Shown here one piece after another: positions 1 through 13,663 of a DNA stretch of 64,000 nucleotides (position 1 is the first letter of the stretch; each line of letters starts with the position of its first letter). Position numbers and translations under genes: made by a program. The DNA lies in the NCBI RefSeq assembly GCF_037975245.1, contig NC_092575.1, positions 15,792,310 to 15,856,309 on the forward strand. Direction: 5' to 3'. The notes beneath the pieces were generated by a model that searched no databases, was not told the DNA's origin, and saw only the letters and a program-made list of their open reading frames with translations. The DNA is from Apostichopus japonicus. Its lineage: Eukaryota > Echinodermata > Holothuroidea > Aspidochirotida > Stichopodidae.

Positions 1-1423
1 ACTGAAAGAGACCTTCTATTAATCTTTTAATCGCCCACTATATTATAGAATATATACTGTGTCGATATGATGTCTGGGTTGCTCAGTTGTTGATATATGG
101 GATATTCCGATATCTGGTTAATAAGGTAATTCGTAATCAAAACGACTATTCTACATTCTCTGTGTTATGTTGATCCGAGCCAATTAAAACTGTCGCAAGC
201 TTTTGATGGACTGATGGAGGGGGAGGGGTGTTATGCGATGGAAAGGGTATAGCTGATAACAGTTAGGATGTATGTGCAAACTGTGTAAACACTCTATTAA
301 TGATGAACACTATTAATGATGAACACTTAGGAAGGAGTTTTATTTTATAGTCCATAGAATCTCTAGTATTCGTATTTTATTGCGCAAGAATGCTACATAC
401 CGTAGCCAGTATATATCCAGAAAGTTGTTTCAATATTAGACACTGTGATTATACGTTCTAAACGTCCCTGTATTAAGTTGCCATGTCATGACAAATTCTG
501 GCTTCCGTATTTAAACATCACACCCCCCCCCCCTTAACACCCATCCCACCCAAATAAACACGATACACACACACAAAGCCCCCCCCCCCCCAAAAAAAAA
601 GAGAAAAAAAGAAAAGAAAAAAGGACAAGTAATTGTAAGTTGTGTCGAATCGATCGAGATGGTTTTTGCGAAGATAACCTACGGTGTGATACGCGTAACG
701 TACACATGTGATATTGTAAGGCACGTTGGAACGAAACAGATTGATGCATCAAAACTGTTTTGTGTGTATGGGATGTTTGTCGAGTCCTCCTAGACGACTA
801 TCCACCGTACCGATGTATACCATAATACAGGCTAGCATCTTTTTCTCACGGTGTGTATATAGTAGTATAGTGGAAGTTTATATGCAGCTGCACGTGTCTG
901 CGTGTGGGTATGTACGGTGCGTCTAAGAGGTTAAGTCACCAAGCCGCTATATCATGTTTATAAAAACGTTCTTTATAACCTTCACGTCAACATACCCTGA
1001 CAATGAATTACTCTGAAGTGAAAGTCGTTGAAGTTCCACCGGGACCTAAGAATGTCTTTATAGAATCCATAAGGTGAATAGGCCTACCTTGAAGAATGGG
1101 GATCTGAAATATAATATGCTAACCGTACAAGTACAACGACTACCCAAATAAGCACCTCTAATCTGAGTTGTATATGACGGTAATTTGAATGACAAATCTT
1201 CAATGTTGCATTCCGTGAGTTATAACGTGTTGGACTTAATTATTCTATGAAACATGAAAAGATTAGTTTCTTATCTAGCCTACTACAGTATTCGACTTCC
1301 TCCCGTGCTCTAATTCTTACACTAACCGTGTCGGCCTGAAACGAAACAATATCCGTAACCAATGAAAACTCGCTAACATTTATTATCAAAGCGATCTTGT
1401 TTTCGGCAACCTGTTAAATCTCA

Positions 1424-1770
1424 CTCTTTCCTGTCCTCCCTACTCTAATCCCTTCTCTTCAGCTCCTTCCATTCCTCCCCCTCTTTCCCCTCCCGTTCTT
1501 CGATCCCCTCCTGTTGTCCTGTCCTTTCTTTCCTTCCTTCGTCCTGCCTTTCCTCCAGTATTGTGTCCATCCTTCCCCTTCTTCTGTTCCCCCTTCAGTT
1601 TGCTTTCTTTCATTCCTCATGCTTTCCCCTTCTGTTCCCCTCCTCTCTGTCATCTTGCCCATGCTTCCCCCTTCTCTTCCTTCCCCATTTCTCTCATTCC
1701 GCTCATGCCCTGCTCATCTTACCCGTCAATTTTCTTCTTCATCCCCACCCCCTCCTCCTTCGAACGGAAA
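1424..1770. repeat. CT-rich low-complexity tract
   Basis: About 350 bases are dominated by tcc, ttcc and ccttct runs. This bias explains the overlapping P/S/F/L-rich and (antisense) R/G/E-rich open frames, which I do not regard as genes. Confidence 0.75.
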
Positions 1771-4226
1771 ACATTTATGCCGAGAGATTGATCGCAGTGC
1801 ATACTGCATGAGAATATCAATAAAACTAGTACAATGCTGATAAGTTATGCATAATGCCAATATACATATACACTTGCACTTAAAATACAGATCTACACAC
1901 ACTGACTCAACATGTTGTTGTCTGTAATATAAAAAAAAATGCGGTTCGTTAATGGACACGGGTTTATACGTAACACCCACGAGAAGGTGCAGTTTGAAAA
2001 GCCTTCCGATAATCCCAACCCTCTATGGCACCTCTCGTTCCATGTCAAACAGAGGCAACGGAAAGTATACATCCCATGTTGAAAGAGAGTCATTATGAAA
2101 AGAGAATAACAAACATACGAATTTCTCTATACAGCTGACAGCGAGAGTATAGGAGATAGTTTTGTTTGCGTTAAAGAAGAACAGGTCCGGGGTTTGTATT
2201 TGTATCGTGTAAGCCAGCCTATCACCGTTTTTGAGACACATTTAGCTATTTATACTCGTGACAATACATACAGGGAACCTTATCTAAAGATATGTTTCAC
2301 TGACTACAAAAGTCAGTAAAATGTAACTTGAACAAAAAGACTTATAATATACCAGATTTAAAAAGAATTCTCTGATAAGATTTTGACAATTGTAGATTGT
2401 GAAGGTTATGTAACAATACACTACCCTTCACTGCATGGTCTCAAGTTGAGGTCCGGTGGCAGATTTAACACCATCTGGAGCCCCAGTTAGGGCATCATAC
2501 CCCCCCCCCCCCACATAACCTTCCCATGTATAAGCTCTTGCATGCAAAATCCCTTGTCCTCAACTTTAAGATATCACGTTTAACATACAGAAGATTTCAT
2601 TCAGTGGAGTGTTCTTGGAGTAAAATTGATTTCTTACACAGCGGACGCCTTCAACATTAATCACTCAATCCCTATAGGCTATAATCAAAGTACAACACTA
2701 ACGTAAATTCAATGCAAACACGTAAAGTCTATAACTGCACATCACCAAAAACAAAAAAACAATTCTGTTTTGTGTGTGTATGTGTGTGGCGGAATGATTG
2801 TGCAACCAACTATATCAAGAAATGTCGACACCCATGCAGGGTTTTGGAGAGCGAGGTCGTGCCACGCGGACAGTTATGACACTGGGGCACTTTATTGAAG
2901 TCTTGATTTTCCTTAAGTACAATTAATGAAAAAGAACATACATCATCCTGTTCCCCTCTCCTGGCAACCTATTTGATCCGTGCCCGGAGCTGCAGTGACC
3001 CAACCCCCTCCTCCACTTCCTCCCCTGCTCCCCTTCCTCCCATCCTCCCCTTCCTCCCCCTTCTCCCTTCTCCCCCTCTCTCGTTTGTCAGGTCTACATT
3101 CCTGCTCTAGGTCTAGTTTTCAGTTGTTACATGACTTGTATCTCAGGTCGCTTATATATATGGAAAGTTCCTTGTTTCTGAACCAAACACCAGAGGAATG
3201 CGTTGGTACTGATCAGTGGAAGATTTTTAAAAGCCTTAATTGTACTCAATGAAGCTAAAACCCTAATGTAAATAGGATATCTAACTTAAGTACGTTGGCC
3301 GGCAGTGTAAACAGCGAAGAAGTGTGGAAGAGATCGCTAGAAAAACAGTTTCTTCACTTGAATGAATAAAATTACAAAAGCATGTTTGTTAATAAACTAA
3401 GCAGATCTTATAAGGACAAAACATGATTTATGATAATCTGGTTGAGCTCAAATACGGCAGCCATCCCTTTCAACTTTACCCTTTATCGGGGGCATATTTG
3501 ATCTACATATATGAAGTGCCAACGAAGCCAGCTGGCTAAATCACAAGGCCGTGCAACGGTTTTGTAATGATACATTTTATTTCAGTAAGAAGAATCCTTG
3601 ATTTTACATTATCTTGAAATTCCATAGGCCAGATGTATTCAATACGGTACTGGAAATCCCACGTAAGATTTCCATCCACCGGCGGCGCAAAATTAAATAT
3701 ACCACATTCTTGCACTAATCGGGCCTGTGGGCCCTCAAGAGCTTAGGCTTTAGTATTCTTCCTGCATTGCCATGCACATTAATCCAACTAAAGAATAATG
3801 AGATTTTGCTTCTATTGGGCCTTTGCTCGAACCAATCTTTCTCTCTGGCCCTCGTAAAAAAATTAATTGAACACCCCCTGTTTACATGCGTTCATTATAC
3901 TGTCATTATTCAAATTGATAGGGAATTAAGGCAGGGTCAAAATGGGACACTTAATTCCCCACCCCCAACTCCCACTCCGGGAAAATGAAGTGTTGGGAAG
4001 TAAAACATATCATGTAGGAACATAAACTTTGTTATATTACTGTATCCAAATGTCTGAAAACCCAAACATATTGATGTTGTAAACGTCTGTTAAACGAAGA
4101 AAAGAAAGAGAAGAGAGCATGCAATGAAGTACTGATAGCCACGATTATTTGGGTGAACGAAAATGATATAAGTAAATGATATTGACGGCCAACTATACAA
4201 CTATAGGAATTATCGCCAAACGGCAT

Positions 4227-4238
4227 AAATATATATAT

Positions 4239-4299
<61 letters not shown>
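4227..4299. repeat. (TA)n / (TATAC) microsatellite
   Basis: Near-uninterrupted TA dinucleotides with three ATAC interruptions. Confidence 0.9.
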
Positions 4300-4303
<4 letters not shown>

Positions 4304-7300
4304 GTCACTAACTGTGTAACTTGATAACAATCATCTAATCAAACTTAAAAACTTTAAAAAAATGGAGACATGATGTTTACTTTTTGTAAATCACAAATTC
4401 TGAATGACAATGCCTTTAAAATGGTAGAAACAAAATTTGAACAGTGGATGACGCACACGATTGTAGGTTGATTAAGGACTTATAACCCCTCGTAAATTTG
4501 GCATACTTTACGATACAGCAAGGATCTTCGAAGTATGTGGATGTTCATAAAATAATAAAACTGTGAAATAGTCTCATGCCCTCCCTCCACACACCCCAAA
4601 AAGACAAAAATGATAGTCAATTCTCGATAAACGTTACAGGAACTTAGTCGCCATCATTACGTCGTTTGAGAACCCAATAATATACTGGAACGGCCACACT
4701 CTTTCGTTAATACCTTAACACTCCCGGGAATTAGAGCTATATGGACGGTCAGTTACTTGGGTCGACACTGTATGAAGAGCAGCGAGCAACCCCTACTCCA
4801 CCCCCTCCTCCACCCACCTCTGCATATCTCCCCAACCCGCACACTAGCGATCGTCTTGCTAATGATATCTGCTTATTTGATATCTCGTCGAGGCTATATG
4901 TTTGTTGCACCCATTATGATGGTACAAGGCGGTGTCGGGTTTCTGTTGTTTCCGCGTGAAAGTACAATACGAGCACGTTTTATATGGGTCGGTTTATGGC
5001 GAATATCGAGACGAGACAGACTAACTGAAAAAAACTTGTGTCAGGCATAACATTTTGATCGAGGAAACATTGGAAAGATCAATAAATACGTGAGTGTATT
5101 TTTTCGTGTTTGGTTTGCACTGAGATACTGTCATTAAAAGTGGAAAAGAGCCTGGCATTATGATAAAATGAAAATAGAAAAAAAAATTACAAATAACCTT
5201 ATCTCTAGAGCTTTGATTGAAAGAAATAAAAAAAAGATGTTCTCATATGATATCATAATTTTGATATTATAAAATATTACAATATAAAGCAAAACACCAA
5301 TAGAGAATGGACAATGTTCAACTTACTTCCAGTAATTAAGGCCTTTGCCATAAACAATAGACCAGATTAGTCAGGAATTCTGAGATGGAAGGGCACCAAC
5401 AATTTAAGGAGGGGCACAATACTCGAGTCCTCTAACCTGTGATTTTTTTGTAAATATTATGGTGGCACAGATTGGGGAACATACGGTAGCTTGAATGACG
5501 TGCCCCTCCCCTCCCCGATCTCTCAGTGCCCCATCCTGACCACGGGTCGGTATATATATATCCTTTGCAATGAAATTCTATTGATGTAATCGTTTAAGAT
5601 TTGGTTCCATATTTTCAGGTGATGCATGGGAATATATTTGTACTGGAGTAGACATATATTATAAAGGCATATTTTACGATGATATTTTTGTGACATATAC
5701 ATTAACATATCCAGAACGGTAAATCGATCATGTGTAGTACTAATACAGACGAATTACAATTGTAACGTGGAAGATCTACGATCGTGTCTGCTAACTAAAC
5801 AGGTCTGTAGAATAAGTCAGGGGACGTATCACGAGGCTGCATAATGCAGTTTTATTCGGCTGCTGTTTCATACACATTACTTCCCTGCACGCTTGCCATG
5901 CGTGTAGGCTTTTTCACGTCAACATACTTCAATTAACCGAGGATATATACGTTTCATATTTTACCCTCTCAGCCTCTCTCGTTTGTGAGGAGGAACCGGT
6001 TGGGACGGGGAGGTGGGGAAAGAATGATACCTGAAGGTCTCTTATACCACTGACCCCGTCGTATGATATTAAAACCCATGCGACCAAATATTATGTTTAT
6101 TTTGTCAAAAATAGTAACAAAGTATCACATTGTTAGGATTTCGCAATCGACCGACTCTAACATATTCAAAAGCGCGTTGGCGTTATACATATTGCGCAAA
6201 CATTTAACGCCCGGAATGTACACAATGGGAGTAATTAATAATCACATCAACAATGTAAGTTACTACAGTCGTTAGATAGCATTCTCACAATATCTTTCTC
6301 AAGTAGCATTTTTATCAGAAAAATATGATGACCCTTATACCTATCAGTTTAAAGGCCGATGTCTGCTGTGGAACTTTACGCTTACGTCAATAACGTATGT
6401 CTTTTGCTGTACTTTTATGTCTGAAGTAGTGGCAGCAATGTTATCTGATAACAAAGCATGACCTTACTTCCGGTAGAAACCTTTACGAAAAAACCATTAC
6501 GATATATATATCACACAGTTGTTCACGTCGAAGTCATGCAGCCCAAATAGATGTTTCAGAATGATATAGGCATATAGGGATTTATCGGGGTATACATTTC
6601 AAGCATAGTTATTTCTTCCAAATATTATTTTAAAGGAGAAAATTCTTGACCTTTAAACCGCATCTGCTTGCATTTTGTAGCTAATGAGTTTTCTTAACTT
6701 GTTCCGAGTGTTGCTGATTTATGACTACAATATCCATCAACTCAAATTTCTAGATATTACCGTTGAATTTATCATGAACGAATTTGATGCTTGCAACGTA
6801 TTTGATTTTAAACATTTGGTCGCTTAGATATATTTCTCTGTTGTGTAAATCCAATAATTGCCCCGTAGCCAATTAATTCTTGGGAAAAATTTGTCGATCA
6901 ATTTAGAAACATAAGATAGAGTACACTACAAACCCGTCTTGTGTGTACCCTTCCCCCCCCCACCCCCATCATCCTCCCTTTCATTCTCCTCCCCCAATCC
7001 TCACATAACTTTCTATTCCTTAACATTTACAAGGCACGTATATATTATAACCCCTCTCATTAAAAACAACCAATCATTGACCCAAACCATCTAAAAACAA
7101 ACATTTTCAAATGTTTCATACATTAACCTGTGATGACTACACATGACGTTTGACTTATACCACGGTCTGGCCTAATGAACGTGCATTATCATGGCCAACT
7201 TTGACAATTTGGTCATCAACTGATATATGTAGACAATATTTCAGGTGCTTGGTTGCTACAAATTTGTATGTTAGAAAAGTGAAATACTGTATACTAAATA

Positions 7301-7900
7301 CTACTTGACCAAACTTCAACAATCAACCTACCGCACACGGTGGGCTTCTTTTTTTAGTTTTCCACTATAGCCTTTCTATATTGTACTATTTGAAAGTTTC
7401 TAATATTACCCTGTTTTGACTGAAAATAATTGTTTTAGAAACTCAGAACACAGAAACTCTGCAGAATCCCCCCATCATTTGCTAAAATTATCTACAAAGA
7501 AATATATACATAGTAGATCCCCCAATTGAATTGTCTTGAAAAACACGTTTATAAAATAATTTTTACCACGTAACACTGAGCCAAGTATAATCTACCTACA
7601 CAGCAGATTTATTTTCATTCTATTAATTAGTAGTTGTTGAATTATTACAGCGCGATAAGTAAGAATATGTTGGAATGATTATATAGTTCTTATCCTTATT
7701 TTCTTGTCGTTGCTTTTGTTGTTCCATGCTTATAGTGTAGAAGTGTGAACGATGTGTTGGCATGATATATTTACCTTCCTTTCAATACATCACGTTCTTA
7801 TTAAATCAACAATATACCAGATAACATTTACCTGATAAATAAACATTGTCCCGGAAATATTTGACACTTATATATTTATCTTAAACAGTAAACATTATTT

Positions 7901-7901
7901 T

Positions 7902-7997
<96 letters not shown>

Positions 7998-8011
7998 TAT
8001 ATATATTTATA

Positions 8012-8074
<63 letters not shown>
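7901..8074. repeat. Long (TA)n microsatellite
   Basis: About 170 bases of TA with a few TAAATA/TTTATA interruptions, ending about 360 bases upstream of the first recognised exon. Tracts of this kind can form cruciforms and are often misassembled. Confidence 0.95.
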
Positions 8075-8076
<2 letters not shown>

Positions 8077-8431
8077 GTTATCTTACTTCCGTTCTCTTCA
8101 ACAGATCTGATAGGTAAAGTATAACAACGCAACCGAAAAGAACAAACAATCTGTTTCTTGATTTTTTTTAATCAGGAAGCAAATATAAAGAAAAGAATAT
8201 TAAAGAAAATAAATTCATGAAACATTTAGTGTAATAAATCAAATTAGCTCTGTGGAATTATTGGCCCAATGAAGTATACACTCTTGATTATTAATAAATT
8301 TTATATCGGTTTTTAAAGTAGGTTTGTGGGTGAAAATATCGTTCTTCTCTTTTAATTTCCCAATATATTAATTATTATTTTTATTATTAATAATTAAAAA
8401 ATATTCATTTGATATTTGTTTCTCCTACCAG

Positions 8432-8527
8432 AATCACAGGATTGCAACCCACCGTGCAATTTTGGAAATTGTGAAAACAATGAATGTATATGTTTTCCCG
8501 GCTACACCGGGGACCAATGTCAAATCG
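8432..8527 (+). CDS. Exon 1: EGF-like domain 1
   Basis: Phase 1-1 exon of 32 codons between cctaccag and gtatgt. It is a short EGF of the tenascin/teneurin style: CNPPC, then GNCENNECIC, then CFPGYTGDQC, with six cysteines and no calcium-binding D-x-D-E-C start. Its phase-1 beginning requires an earlier exon that I could not find. The following 941-base intron holds a SINE fragment, a C run at 8977-8986 and a duplicated AT-rich segment. Confidence 0.88.
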
Positions 8528-8770
8528 GTATGTATGTCGTTCAACTTGCAAGATTTAAAAACAAATTCAACAATGAAGTGGGTTTTTTTTGTGTGTGTGG
8601 TCATTTTGCCAAAATTATTCACGTGTCATTATACCTTTTGATTATATTATTCATCGTCTTTATTTATAGCTGCAATACGTTTGTATACGTTTCATTATAC
8701 ATCCAGTAAAATTACAGTGACGAAACGAACGATATGTCGCGAAACGAAAGTATAGAGCAGTTAATAATCA

Positions 8771-8879
8771 GCAGTTATTTTTACGACGCTTAAGCGACCA
8801 CAAATGTGGGAGAAACCCACATGGATTACAACTTACACGTCGGTAGCTTCCAATTCAACATTTTAACTCAAATTTGGAG
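8771..8879. mobile_element. Truncated SINE-like fragment (family A body)
   Basis: Shares an extended match with 18973-19090: both carry gcagttatttttacg, then cttaagc, then aatgtgggagaa, then ttccaattc and acattttaactcaaattt. The tRNA-like head present in the other copy is missing here. Confidence 0.65.
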
Positions 8880-9149
8880 TTAAACACAAAAACTAATTAT
8901 ACATTCAAGTCAATGAGTGCATCGTCGAAGATTTCATTCTCCAAGGCTGCTGTTACCAGACACAAGATCGTAATACCCCCCCCCCCACCCCTTTAAAACC
9001 GTAAATACTGAATTATTAAGTCACACATAAAAAATCTTTAAAATCGACTGATTTCGCAGTATATCCCTTCTCGTAGATATGTTCCAAATAGAATGCAGCT
9101 AAAACAACGACAATGATTCCCTGGGGAAACAGTGCTTACTTCTGACTGA

Positions 9150-9190
9150 CCAGAATCAGTTATATATTATATCAACTTATAGCACAGAAA

Positions 9191-9232
<42 letters not shown>

Positions 9233-9292
9233 ATCAGTTATATATTATATCAACTTATAGCACAGAAAATAAAAATAAATATATATATATAT
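9150..9292. repeat. Tandem duplication with internal (TA)n
   Basis: A unit reading cagaatcagttatatattat, then atcaacttatagcacagaaa, then a TA run occurs at about 9151 and again at about 9229. The two copies are nearly identical, so the duplication is recent. It sits in intron 1. Confidence 0.85.
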
Positions 9293-9468
9293 ATATATTT
9301 ATATATTTAAATATATAGATATAAGAATAGAATAAACGTGTGCACATATATATATATTTCACTAATTTCTGTCGTAAAAAGTTATCTTTATCAGCAATTA
9401 TTATGTTTTTAAATTTCCTCCTACATCTTCCTGCTCTCATTTTTGTTGTTGATGTTATAAATTAACAG

Positions 9469-9582
9469 TGATTGATTACTGTGAAGAAAATCCCTGCCAG
9501 AATGATGGAACTTGCCAAGGATTCATTGGAGGATACGCATGTGACTGTGTAGATGGTTGGGATGGAACAAACTGCACCGACG
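9469..9582 (+). CDS. Exon 2: EGF-like domain 2
   Basis: 38 codons, phase 1-1, between aattaacag and gtgaga. Six cysteines in CEENPC, CQNDGTC, CDC and a C-terminal GWDGTNC. CQNDGTC fits the C2-x4-T-C3 O-fucose acceptor seen in Notch-type EGFs. The next intron (583 bases) holds only an antisense open frame that I do not accept as a gene. Confidence 0.92.
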
Positions 9583-10165
9583 GTGAGATGAGATTAAGTG
9601 TTATTTTTTGTTCATAATTTACTTCGCTAATTAAAGTACCTGCATGAAAATGTAATATGCCACTAGCAGTATATCACCAAAAACAAAAAAGTTAAATTTA
9701 GAGGCTTTTAAATAAAGGATAAAGAAATAAAGACATCATTGCATACAGTCGTGGGACACATGGTTCTTGTATTAGCTGAAACATTGAACTTACTCGGAAT
9801 GGTGAGTAGCCATTGCCATTGGTTTTCAAGAGTTAGAAATCTTGTAGTCACTTTCATGGTCTCCATCTGCTGTTCAATTCTTATGCCAATGAAACGTGTG
9901 CGCCGATTGTCTGGTCCACAAATGTTTGGAACCATGTACACGACTTTATCCCTATGAATTCCTAACCCTTCCCCGGCATCCGTCCACCCGTCTCTACCCA
10001 GTCTACCATGCATGCAGCTCACTATGTCACTTTATTTACGTATATTCCCCCCCCCCCCCTCATATGGATCTTAAAGCTACATTCTATTACGAGCTGTATA
10101 TGATATTACTACATACATTAGTGTAAGTACTCGACTAATATTATAATTCCTTTATTGCATATCAG

Positions 10166-10288
10166 ATGTACGTCCTTGTCGAGATGATCCCTGCCTATAT
10201 GGTAATTGTACGGAAATCTACGACACCGCACAGCCTTTCTACCTCTGCCAATGTTTTACAGGCTACACTGGAGACGATTGTGACCAGG
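10166..10288 (+). CDS. Exon 3: EGF-like domain 3
   Basis: 41 codons, phase 1-1, between catatcag and gtaagt. The segment between C3 and C4 is longer than usual (about 15 residues, from NCTEIYD to FYLCQC). It ends GYTGDDC. The 427-base intron that follows shows nothing notable. Confidence 0.9.
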
Positions 10289-10715
10289 GTAAGTATTCAA
10301 ATGAATTTAAGTATTTTAGGCATAATTGGAATAATAGTGAAATTTAAAATTCGATTAAATGGGGATTCCTGTTGTGTACAATTTGAAATGTTGAAATTAT
10401 GGTTTTAGATAGACTTGTGGAGTTGATATGTCATAGTCCAGCAAAACGAAAAATCTGCTGCTTGATATGTCAAAAATTGCGGGACTCGGAAATTTTAATG
10501 TCATGTTGTACTTTTTACGGCTATACCTGATTCATATCAATAGTCAACTATAAAAAATCCTAAATGAAATCGATGGCTTCACGTACAGTCACAGGCCAAA
10601 TATAGTCCGTGAGAGTTTTGCATCCATTCGCCCCCACAGCCATTAATATGAGAGTGGTGGGGTTCTTATGAACATAAAAGTAACAAACTATACCCCTTTT
10701 CGCAATTTTGCGCAG

Positions 10716-10829
10716 ATATTGATGAATGCATCACGCTACCATGCGGACCAAATGGCGTTTGTCAAGACGGTATCAACGAATACACATGTGAATGCACAGA
10801 CGGCTACACGGGATCGAATTGTGAAAGCG
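10716..10829 (+). CDS. Exon 4: calcium-binding EGF domain 4
   Basis: 38 codons, phase 1-1. It starts DIDEC, and [12 protein letters not shown] matches the Asp/Asn hydroxylation and calcium-binding signature C-x-[DN]-x4-[FY]-x-C-x-C. The donor is gttagt. A 2,299-base intron follows, with a palindrome cluster at 11080-11215. Confidence 0.93.
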
Positions 10830-11079
10830 GTTAGTACGACAGTTTCCTTTCTTCAAACTCACTAAACTGATAATACTACCATGCGGCCACCATCCGACGG
10901 CCAGTTGTGTTATTCGTGCGCCATTTATGCCCTGACAACATTGCAGGACAATTACTCTTTCAGTGCACAATCACTTGTTAATGGCAACTTATGCCATTTC
11001 TTTTTGTAACGCCCATCCAAATCCCTCATCGTCTGAGCAAAGAACTCCCTAGTGTGGTTGAGCGACTGGCTACGCTGCA

Positions 11080-11215
11080 ATTATCGCCGATAATCTTAGT
11101 TTATCGAGATAACCCTGCTTTTCGCTCGATAAACTGAGTTTATCCCGAATATCACGGTTATCCATTCGATAAACTGAGTTTATCGATCGAAAAACAGAGT
11201 TTAACGGCGTTAAAC
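11080..11215. repeat. Cluster of short palindromes built on TTATCG / GATAA
   Basis: ATTATCGCCGATAAT at 11080-11094, GATAAACTGAGTTTATC at 11128-11144 and again at 11168-11184, and GTTTAACGGCGTTAAAC at 11199-11215 are each near-perfect palindromes around an unpaired centre. Imperfect hairpins lie between them. The two identical copies are 40 bases apart. Function unknown. Confidence 0.7.
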
Positions 11216-13128
11216 ACGGTTTATCGAATTATTGCACATATGGCTTGCCATATACGCTGCAATGTAAGGTACTGTACTGCAAGGTATTGTAATACACTAA
11301 CTACAGTATACCGTTTTGATAAAGTTGAAAACGATTTAAAGCAAGTCTGTTGTTGGCGTGAAAAATGAAAGATTTTGTCGTCTGCAGTTTCAGGCCCAGG
11401 CTCGTGTCCTCTTGCGTGTTTGAGAGAATGAATTCTAAAAAAGAAACATTTCGTCCATGTAGAAAAACAAAAGAGGTAGGCTAATAGCCTACAAGGTACA
11501 CAGCTCTCTCAAAGGCAAACAAGTACATATAATCTTGTACATTTTCATTTGAGAAATTATTTCAGTTCAGGATTAAATATGGTAAGCCCAGTGAATTATA
11601 TTCAGGCTAGTGCTAGACTAGTCCCTAACACTAACACAGTGAGGTCTAACTTAGTTAAGCGAAATGATTTTGCTAACCTTAACTATAGGCTTAGGCTAAG
11701 CCTAGCCAATAGTTAAGCAAGGGTAATAAGAATTAGGCCTTGCACAGGAGGACTGGTTATATAGAACAATACCTAGCTACATTTAGCGGTTTCAAATTCA
11801 AGAATCGATACTTGCATCACCAGGATTGGAATCTACTGTGGCCCAATGCTGTTGGGAATATTTCTGTGGTTTAATTTCCAGAAAATCTGATGTTTAACTT
11901 AAGGATAAGGCTTAACATCAATTACCAATACTCTTTGCATTGTTGTAACTTTGTATCTTGCATGGTTGGTGATTTCACATCTTTTTTTTTTATTTAATTG
12001 CTTAAAAAATAACTGAAGCGATTTAATTTAATTTCAATCATTCTCTATATGTACATGAGTATGCTCTAAACTATTAATGTGTTTATGGTATCACAATTTA
12101 TTTTTGCAGGATACAAAATAGTCATTTCATGAACAAAATACTGGGTTGATTTTTTTAATTAATAAATAAATAAATAGATACTTTATATTAAAATAATATC
12201 AGATTTAAAACCAGGTCTTTCATTCTCAACAGTAGGAACAGTATTTTGTTATAACTTACAGATGTGTCCAAAGACCCAAGACATATTTTCAAACTTAAAA
12301 TGCACTTGACATTTAAAAGTAGGTGCTTCCTATGCATACCAAAATTACATCAAATTACACCATTAACAACACAAGTGGTTCTCAGTCTTATTTCAAGTTT
12401 GATGTAACTTTGTTCATTGACACTTTTGTTGTTCTGTAAGATAAAGCTCTGGTAATTATTTTCGATGTACTTCATTGGGCCAAAAAATAAAAAATAATGA
12501 CATCAATACGCAACTAATGTTTGATCCAACTAACTATAACAGGAGCTGCCTTAATATAATGTGAGCAAACTAAAAAGCTAATGAATGAACAATTAATGAA
12601 CAAAAACTCAACCTCTGTCCCTAAATAATTTTGTTCATGTAAGAAGGTGAACTGCATATATGTGGTATTAACTTCCCATAAAACTGTACAAAATGTGTGT
12701 AGTTCTGATGGGGATAATTGAGTAATGATTCTGAAACGTATTTAGAGGTTAATTTTCAAAACTTTTCAAGTTGTGTATAAACACTTTCTGCATCGTCTTG
12801 TATCTTGCTTGTGCCTGTAGCCTCTTATTGTTGTACTTCACAGCTGAGGCCATTCCAGGTTACAGATACTATGAAAAGTGACCAATTTTCTAGACCGATG
12901 CAAAATTTCCAGAACCATTTGATGTTATATTTTTGTGATTTCATAATAACCCATATTCACTTTCCTCAAAATTGCTAGATGAAAAAGTTGATTTATGTTA
13001 AATGATATGTATTTTCCTGCAATAATGTTACCTTACTTTTGTTTTAAAGGAAGAGACAAAATAAGATAAATATTCTGTAAGAAACTACTGTAAATTTCGG
13101 GCCTCAATATTTGTTGTTCCATTGACAG

Positions 13129-13242
13129 AAATCAACGAATGTGATGACCAGCCGTGTAAGAATGGTGGAACTTGCCAAGATTTACTCAATGGTTTTAACT
13201 GCACATGTACCATTGCATGGGAAGGAAACACATGTGAATCAG
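13129..13242 (+). CDS. Exon 5: calcium-binding EGF domain 5
   Basis: 38 codons, phase 1-1, from ttgacag to gtcagt. It begins EINEC; CKNGGTC is an O-fucose-type site; [12 protein letters not shown] fits the hydroxylation signature. The last loop is IAWEGNTC rather than the usual GYxG. The 421-base intron after it shows nothing notable. Confidence 0.93.
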
Positions 13243-13663
13243 GTCAGTAAAGCTAGCTTCTGTCCAAACTTCTCTCTGGGTCAGTTTCAAATCTCTAAGT
13301 TGCAATTTTTGCATGTTCAGTAGATGCCTTTCTGACATAAACATAAATGAAGTGTTATGCTACATCATCACAAAATGATATTACAGTTAAAAGCCACAAG
13401 AATCCACCAAGCATGTGATGTTAGAAATCAATGTATTAAAATAATCTTTAATTCTGCTACTACACCATGTAATCTTGTGGGACTCCTAGAAGCAGCCACC
13501 CAAATGACCAAATTATGTTAGCTTCGCATCTTCATGCCTGTAAATTCCTTTTTAACATGACTATAAAATTTAACGTCCAGTGATAAGCGATGGTTACATT
13601 TGAGAAATGTTACTCATTTCATTTGAATTATAATACAAAGTTTATTCTTTTTTGCACCTGCAG

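Larger units (their letters stand above)
1..8431. other. 5' region without a recognisable exon
   Basis: I see no exon with a domain signature, no signal-peptide exon with a convincing donor and no RNA gene here. It holds C/A homopolymer runs near 520-615, a CT-rich tract at 1424-1770, pyrimidine-rich sequence at 2990-3090, and TA repeats at 4227-4299 and 7901-8074. Open frames in it are short and compositionally biased. Because the first recognised exon begins in phase 1, the true 5' end of the gene lies here unseen or upstream of the window; this stretch may be intron, promoter or intergenic DNA. Confidence 0.6.

Noticed and set aside
1459-1980. Overlapping open frames on both strands, rich in P/S/F or R/G/E
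   Set aside because: They follow from the CT-rich tract and have no domain, codon or splice support.
4757-5050. 97-codon frame with a hydrophobic stretch (LAIVLLMISAYLI) as a possible signal-peptide exon
   Set aside because: The hydrophobic part is not near the first methionine, it lacks a clear phase-1 donor, and the surroundings are low complexity.
9708-10022. 104-codon antisense frame in intron 2
   Set aside because: No recognisable motif, ends are arbitrary, and part of the sequence looks like an interspersed repeat.
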